Shown one piece after another: positions 16,371 to 26,173 of a stretch of DNA of 64,000 nucleotides. Under the pieces are notes generated by a model. It was not told the DNA's origin, searched no databases, and worked only from the letters and a program-made list of their open reading frames with translations. The stretch is from Erwinia pyri (GTDB taxonomy: Bacteria; Pseudomonadota; Gammaproteobacteria; Enterobacterales; Enterobacteriaceae). The stretch is from assembly GCF_030758455.1 (NCBI RefSeq), contig NZ_CP132353.1:248001-312000 (forward strand), read 5' to 3'. The translations under genes were made by a program, and so were the position numbers. The first letter of the stretch is position 1. Every line of letters starts with the position of its first letter.

Positions 16371-17267
16371 ATGATTAGTCGTCGTCGGTTGATACTGGGC
16401 ACCGGCGCCACTGTGCTTGCCATGACCACCGGAAAATTGTTTGCCAGAGAAGACATTATTCCACTCTGGCAGGATGAACCTCCGGGCGGCGGCGGACCGA
16501 GCGGAAACCTGCGGGTTTCTGCCAATGGCTCATGGTCAAATATTGTCAGCCCGGCGATCCAGCGTTTCCAGCCGGAAAACCCTAACGGGTCGGCCGTGCT
16601 GATTGCGGCGGGCGGCGGCTATCGCTGGATTGGCATGGGCGGAGAAGCCTGGCCCGTTGCACGCTGGCTGAACGCCCGTGGTTATACGGCCTACGTCCTC
16701 AGCTATCGTCTGCCGCACGAGAAGTGGCATGCCGCCAGTCTCGCCCCGCTGCAGGATGCGCAGCGCGCTATCCGTCTGGTTCGCTCAATGGAAAGAAAGG
16801 TGCATCTGCTGGGCTTCTCGGCTGGCGGTCATCTCTTCGGCATGGCGGCTGCCCGTCCTGATTTTGCCACTTATGAACCTCAGGATGCGCTGGATCAGGT
16901 GGTGCCCGTGGTAGACAGCGTCGGGCTAATCTATCCGGTGATCACCCTTGAGCCACCCTATACGCACACCATGACGCACCAGCAGCTAGTCGGAAAAAAT
17001 GCTACCGCAAATCAGGAGGCGAACTGGTCAGTGGAAAATTACGTTACCCGGAAATTCCCGCCAACGTTTCTGGCTCAGGCTGAAGACGATCCGATTTCCA
17101 ATCCTCACAACACAGTGATCATGCATGATACTTGCCGCAGAATGGGCGTGCCGGTGGAGCAGATTAACATCACCCGTGGTGGCCATGGCTTCGGTTTAGG
17201 CAAAGCGGGTACGCCCGCGGCCCTGTGGGATGAAGCCTACGCCATCTGGCTGGATGCCCGCAGATAA
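16371..17267 (+). CDS. Alpha/beta hydrolase with Tat-type leader (acetyl-xylan-esterase-like)
   Basis: A 298-residue esterase/lipase-type hydrolase. The N-terminus (MISRRRLILGTGATVLAMT) carries an Arg-Arg-Arg run before a hydrophobic segment, resembling a Tat signal. The catalytic triad is readable: GFSAGG with Ser150, Asp239 in AEDDPIS and His271 in GGHGFG; AAGGGY near residue 79 is the oxyanion loop. The family (BD-FAE/Axe-like) often deacetylates plant polysaccharides or short esters, so an exported role on plant material is plausible but inferred. The GAGG Shine-Dalgarno is 11 or more bases away, and a four-codon frame (ATG at 16364) overlaps the start. Confidence 0.8.
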   Translation: MISRRRLILGTGATVLAMTTGKLFAREDIIPLWQDEPPGGGGPSGNLRVSANGSWSNIVSPAIQRFQPENPNGSAVLIAAGGGYRWIGMGGEAWPVARWLNARGYTAYVLSYRLPHEKWHAASLAPLQDAQRAIRLVRSMERKVHLLGFSAGGHLFGMAAARPDFATYEPQDALDQVVPVVDSVGLIYPVITLEPPYTHTMTHQQLVGKNATANQEANWSVENYVTRKFPPTFLAQAEDDPISNPHNTVIMHDTCRRMGVPVEQINITRGGHGFGLGKAGTPAALWDEAYAIWLDARR

Positions 17268-17339
17268 CCTCCCCGTAAAATCCCTTTCATCTTCCCTGTT
17301 CAGCATTTTTTGACGACTTATTAAAGGTCTTTTATCACT

Positions 17340-17500
17340 TTATCCCAACGTACCCTCTGCAAGGTGAGGTTCAGCCAGGTAGCGAGGCAGATAGCCGCAT
17401 CCCGGACCGGCGAGCTGGGCCTGCACCTTTGCACCGAAATCATGCACGCTGAGGATTTGTTGTTCATCCAGCACGCGTAAGTCCCTGGCCGCTGCGTGTC
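17340..17500 (-). pseudogene. Decayed LysR-family regulator, C-terminal fragment
   Basis: On the minus strand a frame of about 50 codons reads as the end of a LysR substrate-binding domain: DEQQILSVHDFGAKVQAQ, then GCGYLPRYLAEPHLAEGTL, then a stop. In intact regulators this motif (usually GLGVGYLPRHLA) is followed by another 25 to 40 residues, and the DNA-binding half should lie upstream, where only unrelated sequence and the siderophore ATPase gene are found. No start codon or Shine-Dalgarno is present. I read it as the remnant of a deleted regulator gene, lying within a gene-free gap of 287 bases. Confidence 0.6.
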
Positions 17501-17554
17501 GGCCTTTCTGTGGATGCCGGTCGTTACGCGTCTGCTTAAAAACTGGCTCAGCCC

Positions 17555-18313
17555 TCAGCGGTAATAGACCGCAACGGGCTGGCCGTTGATCTTCTCGATA
17601 GTGACCTCCGTATCAAAAATATCGCCGAGCACCGCAGAGGTCATGATCGCCTGCGGCGCGCCGCGATAGAGGATTTTGCCCTGTTTCATCGCAATAATGT
17701 GGTCTGAATAAGCGGAGGCAAAATTGATATCGTGGATCACCAGCACGATGGTTTTCTTCAGCTCATCGGCGGCGCGCCTGAGCTGTTTCATCATCGCCAC
17801 GCTGTGCCTGATATCCAGATTATTTAACGGCTCATCCAGCAGCACATATTGGGTATTCTGACAGAGCACCATCGCTACAAAAGCGCGCTGCCGCTGTCCA
17901 CCGGAGATCTCATCAAGATAGCGTGCCTTCAGCGGCATCAGATCCAGAAAGAGTAAGGCGGCATCAATATGCTCACGATCCTCTGGCGTCAGACGTCCCT
18001 GCGACCAGGGATAGCGCCCAAAACTAACCAGATCATACAGGGTTAAACGGCCGGTAAAATGATTCTCCTGGCGCAGCACAGAGAGTACTTTTGCCAGCTC
18101 GCTGCCTGACGTACGCTGCACATCCAGACCCTTTACCAGGACGCTGCCCGCTTCCGGCAGGAGCAAACGGCTTATCACTGCCAGCAGCGTGGATTTCCCC
18201 GCACCGTTGGCGCCAATAATGGAGGTCAGCCCGCCCTCCGGCAGCGATTCACTGATGTTGTCCAGCACGGTGGTTTGCTGATATTTTTTTACCACCCCAT
18301 TTATTTCGATCAC
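17555..18313 (-). CDS. Siderophore ABC transporter ATPase (YclP/VctC/CeuD-like)
   Basis: A 252-residue ATPase of the iron-chelate importer family. Walker A is GANGAGKST near residues 34-42, the signature is ISGGQRQRAF, Walker B is YVLLDEPLNNLD and the switch His lies in VIHDINFAS. The last gene of a four-gene minus-strand operon; it starts with GTG overlapping the permease stop (GTGA), so translation is coupled. Its wording (FGRYPWSQGRLT, DEPLNNLDIRHSV) is closer to the YclNOPQ/VctPDGC/CeuBCDE group that takes catecholate or carboxylate siderophores than to FepC or FhuC. Confidence 0.9.
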   Translation of the reverse strand: MIEINGVVKKYQQTTVLDNISESLPEGGLTSIIGANGAGKSTLLAVISRLLLPEAGSVLVKGLDVQRTSGSELAKVLSVLRQENHFTGRLTLYDLVSFGRYPWSQGRLTPEDREHIDAALLFLDLMPLKARYLDEISGGQRQRAFVAMVLCQNTQYVLLDEPLNNLDIRHSVAMMKQLRRAADELKKTIVLVIHDINFASAYSDHIIAMKQGKILYRGAPQAIMTSAVLGDIFDTEVTIEKINGQPVAVYYR

Positions 18314-19305
18314 TTTGTTGTCTTCCTGATCAACAGATAAAGGAACAGCGCGCCGCCAGCAAACTCAATGACCACAGAGAGCGTTCCGGTCATATTCAGC
18401 AGCCGCTCCAGCACCAGCTGACCGCCGACCAGCGTGATGATGCCCGTCAGGATCACGCCAGGCAGAAGATACTGGTGACGGTGTGAACCAACAATCTGGT
18501 AACTGAGGTTTGCCACCAGCAGCCCCAGAAACGTCAGCGGCCCAACCAGCACGGTAGAGACGGCCACCAGCAGGGAGACCAGCAGCAGTACGACCATCAC
18601 CTTTTGCTGATAAGCCACACCAAGATTGATAGCCGCCTCACGGCCCAGCGCCAGCACGTCCAGCAGATGCCGCAGACGCCAGATCACCACTGCCGTCAGC
18701 ACCACAATTACCGCAGAGAGAGCAATAATCTCTGGCGCGGCGCGGGTAAAGGTGGCGAACACCCGCCCCTGCAACACCGCAAATTCACCCGGCGCCAGCA
18801 GGCGTTGCAGCAGGCCAGAGAGGCTGCGGAACAGCGTGCCAAACACCAGCCCCACCAGCAGAACCTTATGCAGATCAACGCCTCTGCCCGCCAGCAGCCA
18901 GCGGTAGAGCAGCACTGAAAAAAGCAGCAGCAGCGACGTTTCACCAAGGAATTTGCCCACGGTGCCCAGCACCCTGAAGCCATCCGCATCGATAAAAAAG
19001 ATCAGTGCGGTCTGAATCAAAATAAACAGCGCTTCCAGGCCCATAATCGAGGGCGTCAGGATGCGATTGCTGGTGACGGTCTGGAACAGCAGCGTGCCTG
19101 CGCCCGCCGCGAACGCTACCAGCAGCATGGTGGCCAGAATCAGGCCACGGTGAACAAGGATATAGCGCAGATTGCCGTGCAGGTTCACCGTCATAAACAG
19201 TACGATGGCCGCGAGCGCAATGACTGCAAGCAGCAGCAGGCGCTTAGGTGGCGAAGGCTTTTTTGCTGCAGGCAAAGGTGCGGATAAAGCGGTATCAGCC
19301 TGCAT
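18310..19305 (-). CDS. Siderophore ABC transporter permease (YclO-like)
   Basis: A 331-residue FecCD-family permease, second of two pore subunits in the inner membrane. About nine hydrophobic helices are visible. The conserved late stretch TVLVGPLTFLGLLVANLSYQIVGSHRHQ carries the family's FLGL/P loop contacting the ATPase. The N-terminal 20 residues are a proline-rich cytoplasmic extension (PLPAAKKPSPPKR). It overlaps the first permease by 11 bases and the ATPase by four. No TonB-dependent outer-membrane receptor is encoded nearby, so the siderophore cannot be named. Confidence 0.9.
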   Translation of the reverse strand: MQADTALSAPLPAAKKPSPPKRLLLLAVIALAAIVLFMTVNLHGNLRYILVHRGLILATMLLVAFAAGAGTLLFQTVTSNRILTPSIMGLEALFILIQTALIFFIDADGFRVLGTVGKFLGETSLLLLFSVLLYRWLLAGRGVDLHKVLLVGLVFGTLFRSLSGLLQRLLAPGEFAVLQGRVFATFTRAAPEIIALSAVIVVLTAVVIWRLRHLLDVLALGREAAINLGVAYQQKVMVVLLLVSLLVAVSTVLVGPLTFLGLLVANLSYQIVGSHRHQYLLPGVILTGIITLVGGQLVLERLLNMTGTLSVVIEFAGGALFLYLLIRKTTK

Positions 19306-20254
19306 GCTGCGGCCTCCTGGTCAGAAGCCAGAGAAACAGCAGCGCACCGATAACGCCAAGAATGACGCTGACCGGCATCTCGAACGGCCAGACAATCAGC
19401 CGCCCGACGATATCGCACAGTACCACCAGCCCGCCGCCGCATAAGGCGACCCAGGGAAGGGTTCTGCGCAGGTTATCGCCCATCGCCAGGCTGACGATGT
19501 TTGGCACAATCAGCCCGAGGAAGGGGAGCACGCCGATCACCACCACGACCACGCCGCTGATTGCCGAGACGATCGCCATGCCGGTCAGCAAAATATGCTG
19601 ATAGTTGAGGCCAACGTTGATGGAAAACTCCCGCCCCATGCCCGCTACGGTGAACCTGTCGGCAATCAGCAGAGCGACCAGGGTCAGCACGCCAACCAGC
19701 CAGAGAAGTTCATAGCGCCCCTGAAGCACGCCGGAAAAATCACCCGATTCCCAGCCTCCCAGCGATTGCAGGAGATCAGTTTCCATCGCCAGGAAGGTGG
19801 TCACCGAGCTGAAAATTGCGCCAAGCATAATGCCGGTCAGCGGCACCATCAGCGGGGTTTTGATACGCATCCGTTGCAGCAGCGTCATAAATAACGCCGT
19901 TCCACCCATGGCAAACAGTACCGCAATCACCATCTTCGTCAGCACGGAGGCGGCGGGATTAACGATCATCACCAGCAGCAGGCCCAGGCTCGCCGACTGC
20001 GTGGTGCCCGCTATTGAGGGCTCCACAAAGCGGTTCTGCGTCAGCATCTGCATAATCAGCCCCGCCACGCTCATCGCGCTGCCTGCCAGCAGCAGCGCCA
20101 GCGTGCGGGGGACGCGGCTGAGCAGCAGGATGTCGCGCATATCTTCATCATGCCAGATCCCGCTCCAGCTCATCTGGCCTGCGCCCACCATCAGACTGCA
20201 GGCCATCAGACCCAGCAGGGCTGCCAGGCCTGCTAAGAAGGAGAGTTTATTCAT
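19295..20254 (-). CDS. Siderophore ABC transporter permease (YclN-like)
   Basis: A 319-residue FecCD-family permease, first pore subunit. It has the standard run of hydrophobic helices, the early motif VPRTLALLLAGSAMSVAGLIMQ (here split as VPRTLALLLAGSAM and AGLIMQMLTQNRFVEPS) that typifies BtuC/FecCD permeases, and GVLPFLGLIVPNIV for the ATPase-contacting turn. The start ATG overlaps the binding-protein stop by eight bases, indicating coupled translation. The two permeases together form the membrane channel for the binding protein encoded just upstream. Confidence 0.9.
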   Translation of the reverse strand: MNKLSFLAGLAALLGLMACSLMVGAGQMSWSGIWHDEDMRDILLLSRVPRTLALLLAGSAMSVAGLIMQMLTQNRFVEPSIAGTTQSASLGLLLVMIVNPAASVLTKMVIAVLFAMGGTALFMTLLQRMRIKTPLMVPLTGIMLGAIFSSVTTFLAMETDLLQSLGGWESGDFSGVLQGRYELLWLVGVLTLVALLIADRFTVAGMGREFSINVGLNYQHILLTGMAIVSAISGVVVVVIGVLPFLGLIVPNIVSLAMGDNLRRTLPWVALCGGGLVVLCDIVGRLIVWPFEMPVSVILGVIGALLFLWLLTRRPQHAG

Positions 20255-21206
20255 CGGCAGAAACGAGCTGGCGCTTATCCAGTGCGGTGCTGATGGTATC
20301 CATCAGCTGGCTGTAGCTTTGCAGACCGCCAGCGATATAGAGCGAAGCAGAGTCAAGATAGACAATATGCTGATGCTGCCACGCGCTGGTTTTGCGGATC
20401 AGCGGGTTATCCAGCACCTGCTGAGCAGACTGCCCCTCTTTGCGGCCTATCGCGTTATCGCGATCCAGAACGAAAAGCCAATCAGGATTGGTTTGCAGAA
20501 TAAATTCCGGGGAGACGACATTGCCGTGGCGGCCGGTTTGCTTAAAGCGGGTAGCAGGCTCAAACCCCAGGGCGTCATAGATAAAGCCGAAGCGGGAGCC
20601 GGGGGTATAGGCAGACATCTTCCCGCCGTTGATCATGATAACCATGGCCGTGCCCGCCTGCGCCGACTTCGCTTTGATAGCGGCGATCTTCGCAGCAAAG
20701 CCCGCCAGCAACGTTTTTGCCTCTTCCTGCTTGCCAAAAATGGCAGCAAGCTGCTCTGTCCGCTGCGTCAGGCTGGCGACGAAATACTGAGGGTCTGTAT
20801 CCAGCGCGATGGTTGGCGCGATTTCGCTAAGCTTGTCATAGGCATCGCGGGCGCGGCTGCCGGCGATAATCAGGTCCGGGCTGGCATTCGCCAGCGCCTC
20901 ATAATCAGGTTCAAACAGGGTGCCTGCATTCAGGTAATTGTCGCCCTGATATTTCGCCAGGAAGGGGGGAAGGTGGGCGCTGTTTTTAGGGATGCCCGCT
21001 ACCGGAATGTTCAGCGCATCGGCATTATCCAGCGTTGCCGGGTTGAGAATAATCACCTTTTGCGGCTTAAGCGGCACCTGCGTTGTCCCTTGTGCATGTA
21101 CGACTGTTAACGTTTCTGTTTTTTCCGCCGCAAAAGCCAGCGGAAAAGATCCGATCGTTAATCCTGTTATGACTAGTGAGGCCGCCAGCGCTGAACGAAT
21201 TTTCAT
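20247..21206 (-). CDS. Siderophore periplasmic binding protein (YclQ/VctP/CeuE-like)
   Basis: A 319-residue periplasmic binding protein of the iron-chelate class. Residues 1-26 are a signal peptide ending AFA, without a lipobox. The mature protein shows the family's pattern: ILNPATLDNADALNIPVAGIPK, then FEPDYEALANASPDLIIAGSRA, and the C-terminal HIVYLDSASLYIAGGLQS stretch, which in relatives contributes siderophore-contacting residues. A strong Shine-Dalgarno (CAGGAGAG) precedes the ATG. It is the first gene of the operon, 36 bases downstream of a Fur-like site, so iron repression is expected. Confidence 0.9.
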   Translation of the reverse strand: MKIRSALAASLVITGLTIGSFPLAFAAEKTETLTVVHAQGTTQVPLKPQKVIILNPATLDNADALNIPVAGIPKNSAHLPPFLAKYQGDNYLNAGTLFEPDYEALANASPDLIIAGSRARDAYDKLSEIAPTIALDTDPQYFVASLTQRTEQLAAIFGKQEEAKTLLAGFAAKIAAIKAKSAQAGTAMVIMINGGKMSAYTPGSRFGFIYDALGFEPATRFKQTGRHGNVVSPEFILQTNPDWLFVLDRDNAIGRKEGQSAQQVLDNPLIRKTSAWQHQHIVYLDSASLYIAGGLQSYSQLMDTISTALDKRQLVSADE

Positions 21207-21241
21207 TTTCTCTCCTGAAAGTGAAAGGGGATCGATTGTTG

Positions 21242-21260
21242 AATGCTAATGATTCGTATT
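21242..21260. promoter_or_regulatory. Fur-box-like palindrome upstream of the siderophore operon
   Basis: AATGCTAAT-G-ATTCGTATT is a 9-1-9 imperfect palindrome (seven of nine pairs) in the AT-rich style of Fur sites, 36 bases before the binding-protein ATG. Confidence 0.5.
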
Positions 21261-21389
21261 CCATTTTGTCTTGATAATACGCGAACGCGGCGGGGAATAA
21301 ACAGGGTTTTTGTATAGGATTGTCAGTGCGTTGGGCCTGGTAAGGCTGGCAGAGGAGCGCAGCGCGTCCATACAATCTCCCATCCCCTA

Positions 21390-21416
21390 TAAAGTTTCCC
21401 CTCCAACGGGCGATAA
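21390..21416 (+). promoter_or_regulatory. FliA (sigma-28) promoter for the chemoreceptor gene
   Basis: TAAAGTTT-N11-GGCGATAA matches the enteric sigma-28 consensus TAAAGTTT-N11-GCCGATAA at 15 of 16 positions with exact spacing. It points at the chemoreceptor gene, leaving a 5' leader of about 150 bases, and would place that gene in the late flagellar regulon. Confidence 0.8.
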
Positions 21417-21572
21417 CGTTCAGGTATTGAGAGTCAGAAAGCACAAGACGCGTTTTCTCCTGATACCGAGTTCTTCTCGCGTATGGATCATGCCTTTAGC
21501 CCTCCTTTTTACACCACACCACTCATTTCCATCACCACTCAAAACCTATAATTAGAAAGTAAGGTAAAAACC

Positions 21573-23546
21573 ATGTCTTTATTAATGGCCATCAGGCATT
21601 GCCTGTCCGCTCCCCTTTTCCGCAGCAAAAGTAGCCCGGCAAACGGGACTTTTGATTGCCAGAGCCTGCCTGCATCACTTTCGCAAGCGGGGCTTAGCAA
21701 CAAAGCTTCCGGGATCCTGATGACCTTTGTACCACCCCAGGCGGACTTCGCGCGGGTCAGCCAGGCCTGGCAACGTTTTACTTCCGCCGATCTCACAGTG
21801 CTGACGCTCTCCTCCAACGGAGCCCTGAGCAGCAGCGGAAAAGAGACCACCTATTGTGAAGGGGCGGGGCAGCAGGGGAGCTGGCTGTGGCTACCCGACA
21901 GCCTGATTGCCCGTCATGAAACGCATATTGTTGACCTGCACGTCAACGATACGCAGACCGCTACCGATCGAATTAAAGCTATTCAGCGTGAGTTAGAGCG
22001 GCTCAGGGTGCAGATGCCTCTCTCAGCAGACCAGACTTTTGCAATGATCTATTGCGACGGTCTCTCCGCGTCAGAAGGGTTCTTTATGCAGGCCTGGTAT
22101 AACAGCGGGCGTTTCCCGTGCCTGGCAATAGGCGGATCGGCAGGCGGTAAGATTGAGTTCGACGGCACATGGATTGGCGTGGGCGGCAAGATTTTGCAGG
22201 GCAAAGCGGTGATTGTTTTCTGCCAGATGGCCGCAGGGAAATCCTTCGCACCGTTCAAAAGTCAGAACTTCATTCCACGCGATAAAAGCTGGCTGATAGC
22301 GGAAGCCGATCCCATCGCCCGTACGGTGACCTCTGTGTTTGATCAACAGGGGCAGCAGGTTCCCTTCACCGCAGCGATCGCCAGCTGGCTGGGTTGTAAG
22401 GAGCCACAGCTGATGGATAATCTTAAAGGACTGACGTTTGGCGTAAAGGTAGGCGAGGAGTATTTCATTCGGTCAATCGCTAAGATTGAAGCGGGCAGCG
22501 TACAATTTTTCTGTGACCTTGAGTTTGGCGATCGCCTCTATCTGCTGGAAGAGACCGATTTCAAACAGGCCACACGGCAGGACTGGCAGGCATTCATTGC
22601 TAAACGAGGTAAACCGGCCGCGATTCTGATGAATGACTGTATCCTGCGGCGGGTAGGTAATGAAGGGCAGTTACATAATGCGCATTTCTTTAAGGGCTTA
22701 CCTGCGGCGGGCTTCTCCAGCTTTGGCGAAATTCTTGGTGTGCCCATTAACCAGACGCTGTCAGCGCTGGTGTTCTTTAATCAGGACGTAAAGGCGATGA
22801 CGCAGTTTCCGGTGGAATATGCCGTCTATGCCGGGCATTACGCACAGCGTGCGCTGCGCCGTTGGGAAGCGCTGAACGCTATTCAGACGCGAGTGCTGAA
22901 TCGGGTGGTGGATTATCAGCAGGAGCTGACGCCATTAATGCAGGCGCTGCCGATGCTGGAATCTGCTACGCAAAATCAGAATGAAACGCTGGGGCTGGCG
23001 GAAAACAGTATCCGCTCTATCAGCGATATCGCCCTGCAAAGCCAGCAGGCGCAAAGTCGTCTTGGGGAAGGACTGGACGATCTCGAAAAGATCTCAACCG
23101 GTATCAATGAAATCACCAGCGGTATCAGTAATATTGCCTTCCAGACCAATCTGCTGTCGTTAAACGCGGCGGTAGAAGCGGCCAGAGCGGGCGAAGCGGG
23201 ACGCGGCTTTGCGGTAGTAGCCGGTGAGGTTCGTCGGCTGGCGCACTCTTCAAAAGAGCAGGCCGATTCCACCGCTGGTAATATCAGCCAGGCGGTAGAG
23301 ACCATTTTCCGTATTCGCAACGTCGCCAGCAAAACGGTGGAAACTTCTGCCGAGATGGCCGAGCGCAGCATCGCCGCCGCCGATGCGATTGCCGCGATGA
23401 GCCACAAAACCAACAGCGAGCGTGAAAGCATCGCAAAACATCTGGGCAGCCTGCGGACGCTGACCGCCGGGATGGACGCGATGCAGGAGGCGGTGGCACA
23501 GCTTACGGTGTTGCAAAAGCTCTCCACAGCGAACGAAAAAGCGTAA
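21573..23546 (+). CDS. Soluble chemoreceptor with FIST sensor domains
   Basis: A 657-residue methyl-accepting chemotaxis-type protein without membrane segments or HAMP domain. Residues about 45-220 match FIST_N ([18 protein letters not shown], then [12 protein letters not shown]), and about 240-380 match FIST_C ([32 protein letters not shown]); FIST domains are thought to sense small molecules such as amino acids. Residues about 430-657 are the signalling coiled coil, with the conserved tip [20 protein letters not shown] and [20 protein letters not shown] near residues 518-557. The usual C-terminal pentapeptide that binds CheR is absent. It should act in the cytoplasm with CheA/CheW; a sigma-28 promoter supports that. 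Confidence 0.88.
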   Translation: MSLLMAIRHCLSAPLFRSKSSPANGTFDCQSLPASLSQAGLSNKASGILMTFVPPQADFARVSQAWQRFTSADLTVLTLSSNGALSSSGKETTYCEGAGQQGSWLWLPDSLIARHETHIVDLHVNDTQTATDRIKAIQRELERLRVQMPLSADQTFAMIYCDGLSASEGFFMQAWYNSGRFPCLAIGGSAGGKIEFDGTWIGVGGKILQGKAVIVFCQMAAGKSFAPFKSQNFIPRDKSWLIAEADPIARTVTSVFDQQGQQVPFTAAIASWLGCKEPQLMDNLKGLTFGVKVGEEYFIRSIAKIEAGSVQFFCDLEFGDRLYLLEETDFKQATRQDWQAFIAKRGKPAAILMNDCILRRVGNEGQLHNAHFFKGLPAAGFSSFGEILGVPINQTLSALVFFNQDVKAMTQFPVEYAVYAGHYAQRALRRWEALNAIQTRVLNRVVDYQQELTPLMQALPMLESATQNQNETLGLAENSIRSISDIALQSQQAQSRLGEGLDDLEKISTGINEITSGISNIAFQTNLLSLNAAVEAARAGEAGRGFAVVAGEVRRLAHSSKEQADSTAGNISQAVETIFRIRNVASKTVETSAEMAERSIAAADAIAAMSHKTNSERESIAKHLGSLRTLTAGMDAMQEAVAQLTVLQKLSTANEKA

Positions 23547-23570
23547 TGCGTCTGTGACAATAGCGCATCA

Positions 23571-23600
23571 AAAAAGCCAGCATTCGCTGGCTTTTTCTTT
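23571..23600. terminator. Bidirectional terminator between chemoreceptor gene and gor
   Basis: GCCAGC-ATTC-GCTGGC (23576-23591) is flanked by A6 on the left and CTTTTTCTTTT on the right, serving both convergent genes. Confidence 0.88.
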
Positions 23601-23614
23601 TGGTGATTAGCGCC

Positions 23615-24967
23615 TTAGCGCATGGTCACGAACTCTTCAGAACCGGTCGGGTGGATAGCGACAGTGTTGTCGAAATCTTTCTTGGTGGCGCCCATTTTCA
23701 GCGCCACGGCGAAGCCCTGCAGCATCTCATCCATGCCGTAGCCGATACCGTGAATGCCGACAATTTTTTCATCCTTGCCCACGCAAACCAGCTTCATGCG
23801 GCACGGCTGGCGGTGCTGGGTAACAGCGGTGTACATGGCGGTGAAAGCAGATTTATAGACTTTCACAGCGTCATCACCATATTTTTCACGCGCTTCTGGC
23901 TCGGTCAGGCCCACGGTGCCGATTGGCGGGTGGCTGAAGACCACGGTTGGCACGTTGCTGTAATCCAGATGCTCTTCCGGCTTGTTGTTAAACAGGCGCT
24001 CGGAGAGGCGACGCCCTGCGGCAACCGCTACCGGCGTCAGCTCTACCGCACCGGTGTTGTCGCCCACGGCATAGATGCCCGCCACATTGGTGTTCTGGTA
24101 TTTATCGACGTTGATGTAGCCTTTTTCGTTCAGCTCCACGCCGGTGACATCCAGGTTCAGGTTATCGGTCATTGGCTCACGACCAATGGCCCAGACCAGG
24201 CAGTCAACCGTCTGATCCTTGCCGTTTGCCAGTTTTAGCGTCAGGCTGCCGTCAGCGTTTTTAATCACCGCCTCAGGAACAGAGTCAGTATGCAGCTGCG
24301 GGCCTTCAGTGTTCATCACTTCAACCAGCGTTTCAACGATCAGCGGATCGAAACTGCGCAGCGGCGCATGCTTACGTACAAACAGGTGCGTTTCTGAACC
24401 CAGCGCGTTAACCACGCCTGCGATCTCAACCGCGATATAGCCAGCGCCCACCACAGCGGTGCGTTTTGGCAGGGCATCCAGCTCAAAGAAGCCGTCGGAA
24501 TCGATACCATATTCCGCACCCGGGATTGTCGGGCGGGTTGGACGGCCGCCGGTGGCGATCAGGATATGGTCGGCAGTGATTTTTTCGCCGTTCACTTCTA
24601 CGGTGTGCGCATCCACAAAGCGGGCATAACCTTTGATCACGTCAACATTGTTTTTACCCAGCACGTTATCGTACGAGGTATGAATGCGATCGATATAGGC
24701 GGTGCGGTTTTTCACCAGCGTGCCCCAGTTGAAGCTGTTGACGGTGGTATCGAAACCATAATCGGGGCCATACTGATGGATAGCTTCAGCGATCTGCGCC
24801 GCGTGCCACATCACTTTCTTCGGAACGCAGCCGACGTTCACGCAGGTACCGCCAAGATCTTTCGCTTCGATCAACGCACATTTCTGTCCGTACATAGCCG
24901 CACGGTTAATAGAGGCGATGCCGCCGCTGCCGCCGCCAATGGCAAGATAGTCATAATGTCTGGTCAT
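23615..24967 (-). CDS. gor: Glutathione reductase
   Basis: A 450-residue FAD enzyme that reduces oxidised glutathione with NADPH in the cytoplasm, exactly the E. coli length. The FAD-binding GGGSGG is at residues 11-16, the redox disulphide is Cys42-Cys47 in GGTCVNVGC, the NADPH fold contains [11 protein letters not shown], and the C-terminal catalytic HPTGSEE has His439 and Glu444. The frame is open further upstream, but the ATG at 24967 begins the conserved [13 protein letters not shown]. It heads the conserved core block and converges with the chemoreceptor gene. Confidence 0.98.
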   Translation of the reverse strand: MTRHYDYLAIGGGSGGIASINRAAMYGQKCALIEAKDLGGTCVNVGCVPKKVMWHAAQIAEAIHQYGPDYGFDTTVNSFNWGTLVKNRTAYIDRIHTSYDNVLGKNNVDVIKGYARFVDAHTVEVNGEKITADHILIATGGRPTRPTIPGAEYGIDSDGFFELDALPKRTAVVGAGYIAVEIAGVVNALGSETHLFVRKHAPLRSFDPLIVETLVEVMNTEGPQLHTDSVPEAVIKNADGSLTLKLANGKDQTVDCLVWAIGREPMTDNLNLDVTGVELNEKGYINVDKYQNTNVAGIYAVGDNTGAVELTPVAVAAGRRLSERLFNNKPEEHLDYSNVPTVVFSHPPIGTVGLTEPEAREKYGDDAVKVYKSAFTAMYTAVTQHRQPCRMKLVCVGKDEKIVGIHGIGYGMDEMLQGFAVALKMGATKKDFDNTVAIHPTGSEEFVTMR

Positions 24968-25142
24968 CGGGAATTCCAAAGTTAGTGAAATGAATTGGCA
25001 GTAGTGTAACGCCACTCGGTTAAATGCCGCAAAGTTTGCATCTATGATTGTGATAGGGCGGGAGCAATAAAACGCGCAATAATGGTGATTTATTGCGATC
25101 CCGCTCACTTTTTTAACGGCAACAAAGGCTGAGAGAAACCGG

Positions 25143-26057
25143 ATGGAACTGCTATTTTTAGGAACCGGCGCGGGTACGCCCAGTCGCCAGCGTAACGTTA
25201 CCAGTATTGCGCTGACTCTGCATGGCGTGCGCAGCGGCTGCTGGCTGTTTGACTGTGGAGAGGGGACGCAGCATCAGATGATGCGTTCCCAGGTGAAGAC
25301 CGGCAAAATCGAGAAGATTTTCATCACCCATCTGCACGGGGACCACATCTTTGGCCTGCCGGGGCTGCTGACCAGCCGTTCGATGAACGGCATCAGCGAT
25401 ACCATGACGATTTACGGGCCGAAAGGCATCAGGGCTTTTGTCGAAACCACCCTGAGCCTGAGCGGCTCCTGGCTCACCTTCCCGCTGGAGATTGTGGAGA
25501 TAGAAGCGGGGGAAGTGTTCAACGACGACCATTTTCGCGTGACGGCGTATCCGCTGACCCATCCGGTAGAGTGCTACGGTTTTCGCATCGAAGAACATGA
25601 TAAGCCTGGCGCGCTGGATGCCGGACGGCTTCTTGCCGACGGGATAAAGCCCGGGGTGCTGTTTCAGCAGCTTAAACTGGGTAAAACGGTGACGATGGAG
25701 GATGGTCGGGTGGTGGAGGGAAAAGCCTATCTTGGCCCCGCCACCAAAGGCGTGACGCTGGCCATCTTCGGCGATACCAGCCCAACGCCTGCGGCCAGCG
25801 AACTGGCAGCAGGGGCAGATGTCATGGTGCATGAAGCCACGCTGGAAGCTGCGCTGGAGGAGAAAGCCAACGGACGCGGGCACTCTTCTACCCGACAGGC
25901 AGCCACGGCAGCAAAACAGGCGGGGGCGAAAAGGCTGATCGTCACGCACCTCAGCTCGCGTTATCTGCGGGAGGATGCGGAAAGATTGCTGGCAGAATGC
26001 CGGGAGATTTTCCCGAATACCGAGATGGCGCACGACTTCTCGGTATTCAGGCTGTAG
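25143..26057 (+). CDS. rbn: Ribonuclease Z / RNase BN
   Basis: A 304-residue metallo-beta-lactamase-fold nuclease that trims tRNA 3' ends. The zinc motif HLHGDH is at residues 63-68 ([13 protein letters not shown]), further ligands are visible in [18 protein letters not shown] and VTHLSSRYL. Length and wording match E. coli Rbn/ElaC. Its position between gor and rlmJ differs from E. coli, where elaC lies elsewhere. It is divergent from gor with 175 bases between the starts. Confidence 0.95.
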   Translation: MELLFLGTGAGTPSRQRNVTSIALTLHGVRSGCWLFDCGEGTQHQMMRSQVKTGKIEKIFITHLHGDHIFGLPGLLTSRSMNGISDTMTIYGPKGIRAFVETTLSLSGSWLTFPLEIVEIEAGEVFNDDHFRVTAYPLTHPVECYGFRIEEHDKPGALDAGRLLADGIKPGVLFQQLKLGKTVTMEDGRVVEGKAYLGPATKGVTLAIFGDTSPTPAASELAAGADVMVHEATLEAALEEKANGRGHSSTRQAATAAKQAGAKRLIVTHLSSRYLREDAERLLAECREIFPNTEMAHDFSVFRL

Positions 26058-26173
26058 CGGCGAACGGCGGATTTACGAACTAGATTTTTGATTAATAATG
26101 CATTATTCGGTGGCCGCGCTGCTTTTAGTTAATCAGACCCATGCTGCTGATAAGAGCTGCATGGGGCGGCCGG

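Noticed and set aside
17481-17564. Short plus-strand frame ending WMPVVTRLLKNWLSPQR
   Set aside because: It looks like the hydrophobic end of some protein, but 27 codons without a start overlapping the siderophore ATPase gene are too little to call a second pseudogene.
19797-21110. 437-codon open frame on the plus strand
   Set aside because: It overlaps the siderophore permease and binding-protein genes, whose protein families are clear.
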